From: Candidatus Sericytochromatia bacterium
GTDB taxonomy: Bacteria > Cyanobacteriota > Sericytochromatia > S15B-MN24 > JAQBPE01
DNA: 64,000 bases
Assembly (NCBI GenBank): GCA_035285325.1
Contig: JAYKJB010000038.1
Coordinates: 19,248-83,247, forward strand
Direction of reading: 5' to 3'
How positions within the stretch are numbered: position 1 is the first letter of the stretch; the number at the start of each line of letters is the position of its first letter. Shown here piece after piece: positions 59,851 to 64,000 of this stretch. The notes below the pieces were generated by a model, which saw only the letters and a program-made list of their open reading frames with translations, made no database searches and was not told the origin of the DNA. The position numbers and the translations under genes are program-made.

Positions 59851-60873
59851 GTGTCTGCCGAACGCACTCTCCGTGACGCGTGTGTGGGGTACGCCAGCGT
59901 GGCGATCGCCGGCACGGCCAAAAATGCCGGAAAAACCACGGCGCTCAATCACCTGATTGCCGCATTCTCCCGTGGTGGGGAGCGCCTGGGTTTGTCCTCG
60001 ATTGGCCGAGACGGAGAGGCCGTCGATCAGATCACCCATCGGCCCAAGCCTCGCATTGTTCCGCCCGTGGGCACCCTGGTGGCCACCTCCCACGAGTCGG
60101 CGCTGTACTCTCAGGCCACGCTGGTGCTTCGGGAGCCCACCCCGTTCCGAACGGCGCTCGGCCCCGTCGGGATCTACGAAGTCCGTTCAGCCGGTTTCGT
60201 CGAGGTGGCAGGCCCCGTCAAGGTCAGGGAGGCCGCGGCCCTGTTGCGACAGCTCCAGCGTTTGGGGGCCGAACGGGTCTTGCTGGATGGTGCTGCTGAC
60301 CGTCGGGCCTTCATTTCGTGCGGGGTCGACGCCTTTGTCCTGGCGACTGGACTGGTCCTGGGTGAGGATGTCTCTGCGGTGGTCTCCGAAACGAAATTCA
60401 TCCTGGATCGCCTGCAACTCCCTGAACCAGCACCGGCCTGGCAGGCCCGGTGCTTGGGGCTTGACGCGCCTGGAGCGCTGAGTCCGGCGGGATTCACGCC
60501 TTGGGTGGCCGACACGCTGTTGAGTGACCTCGGGCGACTCCCTGGCTGGCTCCCGGCCGGTGCGGAGGCCCTGTATGTGCCCGGCGCGGTGTCGGATGCG
60601 CTGCTGGAGGTGCTACTCGAGGCACGCTTGACGGTTGATCTGATTGTGCCCAGCGGCACTCACCTGCTGGCCTCGCAGGAACACCTGGGGCGTTGGATGA
60701 AGCGTGGACGAACCTGTCACGCCCTGCGGCCCGTGCGGGCGATCGCCTTGACGGTCAATCCCACGGCACCCGATGGGCGGACGTGTGCGCCCGAGCAGTT
60801 ACGGATGGCCTTGAGCGAGGCGTTCCCCGACCTGCCTGTGTTTGATGTCGAGGCGAGCGCACCGGAACGCTGA
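59851..60873 (+). CDS. P-loop protein, putative lysine 5,6-aminomutase reactivase KamB
   Basis: A 340-residue protein with a P-loop GTAKNAGKTT (residues 21-30), reminiscent of GTP/ATPase reactivation factors encoded beside B12-dependent lysine 5,6-aminomutase and ornithine 4,5-aminomutase. Other segments (LATGLVLGEDVSAVVSETKFIL, LYVPGAVSDALLEVLLE) fit a nucleotide-binding protein. I tentatively call it the KamB-type reactivase from neighbourhood with kamD/kamE (61681 onward). That name is an inference; the ATPase KamC partner would be outside the window. GTG start at 59851. Confidence 0.6.
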   Translation: MSAERTLRDACVGYASVAIAGTAKNAGKTTALNHLIAAFSRGGERLGLSSIGRDGEAVDQITHRPKPRIVPPVGTLVATSHESALYSQATLVLREPTPFRTALGPVGIYEVRSAGFVEVAGPVKVREAAALLRQLQRLGAERVLLDGAADRRAFISCGVDAFVLATGLVLGEDVSAVVSETKFILDRLQLPEPAPAWQARCLGLDAPGALSPAGFTPWVADTLLSDLGRLPGWLPAGAEALYVPGAVSDALLEVLLEARLTVDLIVPSGTHLLASQEHLGRWMKRGRTCHALRPVRAIALTVNPTAPDGRTCAPEQLRMALSEAFPDLPVFDVEASAPER

Positions 60874-60897
60874 GCCCGGCGGGACCGAGCCCTCGCG

Positions 60898-61443
60898 TCA
60901 CGTCCCAGCCGTCACATCGCTTTCCTGGCAGGCCTGCAGGCAGTCCAGCAACCAGGTGCGATACATCGCGTAGAAATGGCGTTGGAACGACTGGGTGAGC
61001 TCGACGCCGCGCGTGTGGCGATCGCCGGGTTCCTGCGGGGTGACGCCTGTGCCCGGAGCATCATTCAGTTTCTGCTCCAGTTCTCGCAGCGCCCGCCTCA
61101 GCACTGGTTCCAGCTGCTGAGGAGAGACCGTCCCCAAGGCCCAAACCTTGATCAGCATCGGGTCTTTCAGCACGCGGGCTTCGGGCGGTTCCCCCACCCA
61201 GGCCCCCAGGGTACGGTGACCCTCCGGCGTGAGCACGTACACCTTCTTTTCTGGACGTCCGATCTGCGCCACTGCCTGATACTGAACCAGGCCTAGCCTG
61301 GTCAGGGCGGCCAGTTCCGGGTAGATCTGGCTGTGTTTGGCGGACCAGAACAATCCGTCACTGGCCGCGAGATGCTTGGTCAGGTCGTAGCCCGTCATCT
61401 CGCGTCGGGCCAGCAGGCCCAGAATGGCATAGCGCAGGGACAT
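60898..61443 (-). CDS. PadR-family transcriptional regulator
   Basis: A 181-residue PadR regulator: N-terminal winged helix (MSLRYAILGLLARREMTGYDLTKHL...GRPEKKVYVLTPEG) and a C-terminal dimerising coil (about 100-181). The family includes PadR (phenolic acid sensing) and LmrR. It is transcribed divergently from kamD and convergent with the putative kamB, so it may control the lysine 5,6-aminomutase genes, its own expression, or both. ATG 61443 with AAAGGTGA about five bases upstream; a longer reading is unsupported. Confidence 0.85.
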   Translation of the reverse strand: MSLRYAILGLLARREMTGYDLTKHLAASDGLFWSAKHSQIYPELAALTRLGLVQYQAVAQIGRPEKKVYVLTPEGHRTLGAWVGEPPEARVLKDPMLIKVWALGTVSPQQLEPVLRRALRELEQKLNDAPGTGVTPQEPGDRHTRGVELTQSFQRHFYAMYRTWLLDCLQACQESDVTAGT

Positions 61444-61680
61444 TCGTTCACCTTTCCGGGCCAGGGGGGGCTGGGCGAAGCGCCACGCCTGCATCTTTCC
61501 TGAGCGCCCCCTGGGAGGCAAGCCTCGGCGTGTCGCAGGCAGCCGAGCTGGATGGGCCTGTGGCCTTGTTGGAAATGTTGCGTCAAAGGTCGCTTGCGTG
61601 TCAATCGTTCGTGCAGGGGCGTCACCTTTTCAATCGGCCTGCAAGGGAATAAGATCGCAAGATACGCGGAGGTCGGATTC
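61444..61680. promoter_or_regulatory. divergent padR/kamD intergenic region
   Basis: 237 bases between the start codons of padR and kamD. No clear -35/-10 pair or PadR-type ATGT-N8-ACAT dyad found by eye. GGAGG before kamD (61668-61672) supports its start. It is the likely place for control of both genes. Confidence 0.35.
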
Positions 61681-63252
61681 ATGCACATCCCGCTCGAAAG
61701 CGCACTGGTCGAAGAAGCCCGGTGCCTGGCCGACGGTGTCGTCGGCCGCATGATGGGCTACATTCGTGCCCACTCTACGGTGTCGATCGAGCGCGCCGTG
61801 CTGCGCCTGCTGGGGGTCGATGGGGTCGACGAAGAAGGGGTGCCCTGGCCCAATCGCACGGTCGATCGCATTCAGGCCGCCGGCCAGCTGCCGAGCGGCG
61901 TGAGTCACTGGCTGGCGGGTGTTTGCCTGGCCAAGGGGCTGGGGCCCCAGGCCGCTGCCGAATGGATTGCCACTGCTGCCACGCCTGCCGATTGGGGCTG
62001 CGAGGATGTTTCGGCAGGCGCGCGCGAGCGGTGGGCGCTGGAACAGATGGGGGTCGCGTTGGAGCACCTGCGCACCTCTCGCCTGCAGCGCCAACGGTTT
62101 CGTGAACGGCTGGGCGTGGGCCCTGCCCCCTTGCGCTATCTGATTGTCGCCACCGGCAGCATCTACGAGGATGTTCCCCAAGCGGTCGCGGCGGCCAAGC
62201 AGGGGGCAGATATCATTGCCGTGATTCGAGCTACCGCCCAGAGCCTGCTCGATTTCGTGCCGTTTGGCGCGACCTCGGAAGGCTCCGGGGGAACCTTTGC
62301 GACCGCCGCCAACTTCCGTCTGCTGCGGACCGCTCTGGACGAGGTGTCGGAAGAACTCGGTCGCTACATCCAGGCCACCAATTACGCCTCCGGCCTCTGC
62401 ATGCCGGAAATCTCCGTGCTGGCGGCTCAGGAAGGTCTGGATATGCTGCTGAACGATGCCCTCTATGGCATCCTGTTTCGCGATATCAACTTGTATCGCA
62501 CGCTGACAGACCAGTATTTCTCGCGGATGGTGAATGGATTTGCCGGCATCCTGATCAACACGGGCGAGGACAACTACCTCACCACCGCAGATGCCATCGA
62601 AGCAGGACACACCGTGCTATCAAGCCAGTTCATCAATGAACGCTTCGCACGGGAGGCAGGGATTCCGACCCACCTCATGGGCCTCGGTCATGCGTTCGAA
62701 ATCGACCCGAAGCGTGAGGATGGGTTCCTGGATGAACTGGCGATGGCCCAGCTGGTGCGCCAGGTGTTTCCGGAGCATCCTTTGAAATACATGCCGCCGA
62801 CCAAACACATCACCGGGAATATTTTCCAATCGTATGCGCATCAAACCATGTATAACCTGGCGACGGTCCTGACGAATCAGAGCATTTGCTTGCTGGGTAT
62901 CCTGACCGAGGCCATTCACACGCCGTTCGTGGCCGACCGCTATCTGGCCTTGCGAAACATGAGCTATATGGAAAACTTTACCCGTCACCTGGTCGGCGAG
63001 TTCGACCTGCGACCGGAAGGTCGCATTGCCGCGCGGGCGAATCAGGTGCTTCGTGAGGCCGTCCTCCAACTGCGTCACATCCACGACGTGGGTCTGGTCG
63101 CAGCCATCGGGGAAGGTTGTTTCGCGGACGTGCGGCGGGCACCCGATGGTGGCAAAGGGCTCGAGGGGGTGTTTGAGAAGGCGCCTGACTATCTCAACCC
63201 ATTCTGGGCGGAATTCGAGCGGCGCGCTCCCGAATCGGCGCTGTCGGTTTGA
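61681..63252 (+). CDS. kamD: lysine 5,6-aminomutase alpha subunit
   Basis: The large catalytic subunit, 523 residues, of D-lysine/L-beta-lysine 5,6-aminomutase, an adenosylcobalamin- and PLP-dependent enzyme that moves the terminal amino group of beta-lysine during anaerobic lysine fermentation. Family blocks: GHTVLSSQFINERFA, MGLGHAFEIDP, PEHPLKYMPPTKHITGNIF, ATVLTNQSICLLGILTEAIHTPF and RNMSYMENF. ATG 61681 has GGAGG (61668-61672) nearby and gives the family length (about 520). kamE starts 20 bases after its stop. The PLP/B12 subunit follows. Confidence 0.9.
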   Translation: MHIPLESALVEEARCLADGVVGRMMGYIRAHSTVSIERAVLRLLGVDGVDEEGVPWPNRTVDRIQAAGQLPSGVSHWLAGVCLAKGLGPQAAAEWIATAATPADWGCEDVSAGARERWALEQMGVALEHLRTSRLQRQRFRERLGVGPAPLRYLIVATGSIYEDVPQAVAAAKQGADIIAVIRATAQSLLDFVPFGATSEGSGGTFATAANFRLLRTALDEVSEELGRYIQATNYASGLCMPEISVLAAQEGLDMLLNDALYGILFRDINLYRTLTDQYFSRMVNGFAGILINTGEDNYLTTADAIEAGHTVLSSQFINERFAREAGIPTHLMGLGHAFEIDPKREDGFLDELAMAQLVRQVFPEHPLKYMPPTKHITGNIFQSYAHQTMYNLATVLTNQSICLLGILTEAIHTPFVADRYLALRNMSYMENFTRHLVGEFDLRPEGRIAARANQVLREAVLQLRHIHDVGLVAAIGEGCFADVRRAPDGGKGLEGVFEKAPDYLNPFWAEFERRAPESALSV

Positions 63253-63272
63253 TTGAGGCGGGAGGAGAACCG

Positions 63273-64000
63273 ATGAAGATCTCAGCATCGGGGCCGCGGG
63301 ACGAGGCGGCCGGTTCGCCCGCAGCGGTCAACCTGCAGGCCATCAAGGCCTATGGTGACACGCTGGACGACGGCGCGGTCCAGCTCAGTTTTTGCTTGCC
63401 GGTGCCAGCGGGGGCTCAGGCGGAAGAGGCCGCCAAGTTGTTGCTGGCCAAAATGGGGCTGGATGAACCGCTGATCACGGCGATGGAGGCGATGGGCCCG
63501 GCCCTCACCATGTTCGTGGCTTATGGTCGCTGTCCCTACTCGGTGGACTATGCCTCCATCGATTTGCCCCTGGCCAAATTTCCGGTGCTGGATATGGACG
63601 GCGTGGACGCCCTGATCGAGCGAGAATTTGGCCGGCCCCTGACCGTGATCGGCGCCTGCATCGGGACCGATGCGCACACGGTCGGAATCGACGCGATCAT
63701 GAACATGAAGGGCTATGGGGGGCACTACGGGCTCGAGCGCTACCGGATGGTTCGGGCCATCAACCTCGGGGCGCAAATCCCGACGGATACGCTGGTGGCC
63801 CGAGCCAGAGTGGAACAGGCCGATGCGCTCCTGGTGTCGCAGATTGTGACCCAGAAAAATGCGCATATCACCAACCTGACGCAGCTGTCAGAGATGTTGG
63901 AGGCGGAGGGCTTGCGAGACCGGGTGGTGCTGATTGCGGGGGGGCCGCGGATCTCCCACCAGCTCGCCACGGAATTGGGTTTTGATGCCGGATTTGGTCC
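63273..64000 (+). CDS. kamE: lysine 5,6-aminomutase beta subunit (partial, cut at window end)
   Basis: The frame is open to the window end (about 242 codons seen; start ATG 63273, GGAGGAG upstream). It contains the cobalamin-binding DxHxxG motif D133-A-H135-T-V-G138, followed by MNMKGYGGHYGLERY, whose Lys (K146) corresponds to the PLP Lys of the beta subunit. The Rossmann-type B12 domain begins there (VVLIAGGPRISHQLATELG). The beta subunit binds both cofactors. Its C-terminal part lies beyond the window, probably followed by other kam genes. Confidence 0.9.
   Translation, partial: MKISASGPRDEAAGSPAAVNLQAIKAYGDTLDDGAVQLSFCLPVPAGAQAEEAAKLLLAKMGLDEPLITAMEAMGPALTMFVAYGRCPYSVDYASIDLPLAKFPVLDMDGVDALIEREFGRPLTVIGACIGTDAHTVGIDAIMNMKGYGGHYGLERYRMVRAINLGAQIPTDTLVARARVEQADALLVSQIVTQKNAHITNLTQLSEMLEAEGLRDRVVLIAGGPRISHQLATELGFDAGFG

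Overview
The window is 64 kb of gene-dense, high-GC chromosome (about two thirds G+C by eye) with no sign of phage, plasmid or insertion sequences. It holds about 60 protein genes and one tRNA gene, mostly in short runs on both strands with 4-base stop/start overlaps. The octamer GCGATCGC (HIP1, the repeat known from many cyanobacteria) occurs about 24 times where base composition predicts two or three. Together with high GC, RodZ-like proteins, Ugd, histidine kinases carrying HELNNPL H-boxes and an anaerobe-type lysine 5,6-aminomutase, this suggests a non-photosynthetic relative of the Cyanobacteria (Sericytochromatia/Melainabacteria-like). That placement is an inference: no ribosomal marker except IF-1 is present.

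Layout. 1-4.8 kb: TIGR00266 protein, class A penicillin-binding protein with a YkgJ-type Cys-cluster protein, and a secreted bacterial homologue of the eukaryotic LIM/DA1 peptidase. 4.9-8.2 kb: imidazolonepropionase translationally linked to an M1-aminopeptidase-like protein that has lost its catalytic motif. 8.2-19.4 kb: cyclophilin, glycosyltransferase, an unknown membrane protein, a phosphodiesterase behind a strong hairpin, PanB, TrpS, pseudouridine synthase, RodZ-like protein, UDP-glucose dehydrogenase and an alpha/beta hydrolase. 19.4-23.6 kb: a secreted ankyrin protein with a histidine-rich 15-residue repeat, a lipoprotein, a Bcp peroxiredoxin and a hopene-type GT2.

23.7-28 kb is a five-gene manganese/zinc uptake operon headed by a DtxR/MntR regulator whose start region carries a perfect 16-bp palindrome, the probable metal-box operator. 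27.9-31.8 kb (minus): J-domain protein, ATP-grasp enzyme, unknown membrane protein and a stand-alone IF-1 with an unusual Gly/Pro tail. 32.2-35.3 kb: SWIM-domain Snf2 helicase. 35.5-39.9 kb (minus): histidinol phosphatase, aminotransferase, ferredoxin, DapE and DapD.

40.2-45.7 kb is a compact signalling locus: a receiver fused to a decayed HD-GYP domain, a receiver fused to an unknown C-terminal half, a soluble histidine kinase, and a histidine kinase whose N-terminus is only the N-lobe of a Hanks-type Ser/Thr kinase. 45.7-53 kb (minus) is the information-processing core: recN, dgt, dnaG, rpoD, tRNA-Ile(CAU) and a phosphoribosyltransferase. 53-60 kb: a RodZ-type HTH with a C-terminal coil, DUF47/PiT phosphate uptake, RNase Z, a double zinc-finger membrane protein, rhomboid and a DHH phosphoesterase. 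59.8-64 kb: the coenzyme-B12/PLP lysine 5,6-aminomutase locus (putative KamB reactivase, PadR regulator, KamD, and KamE cut by the window end).
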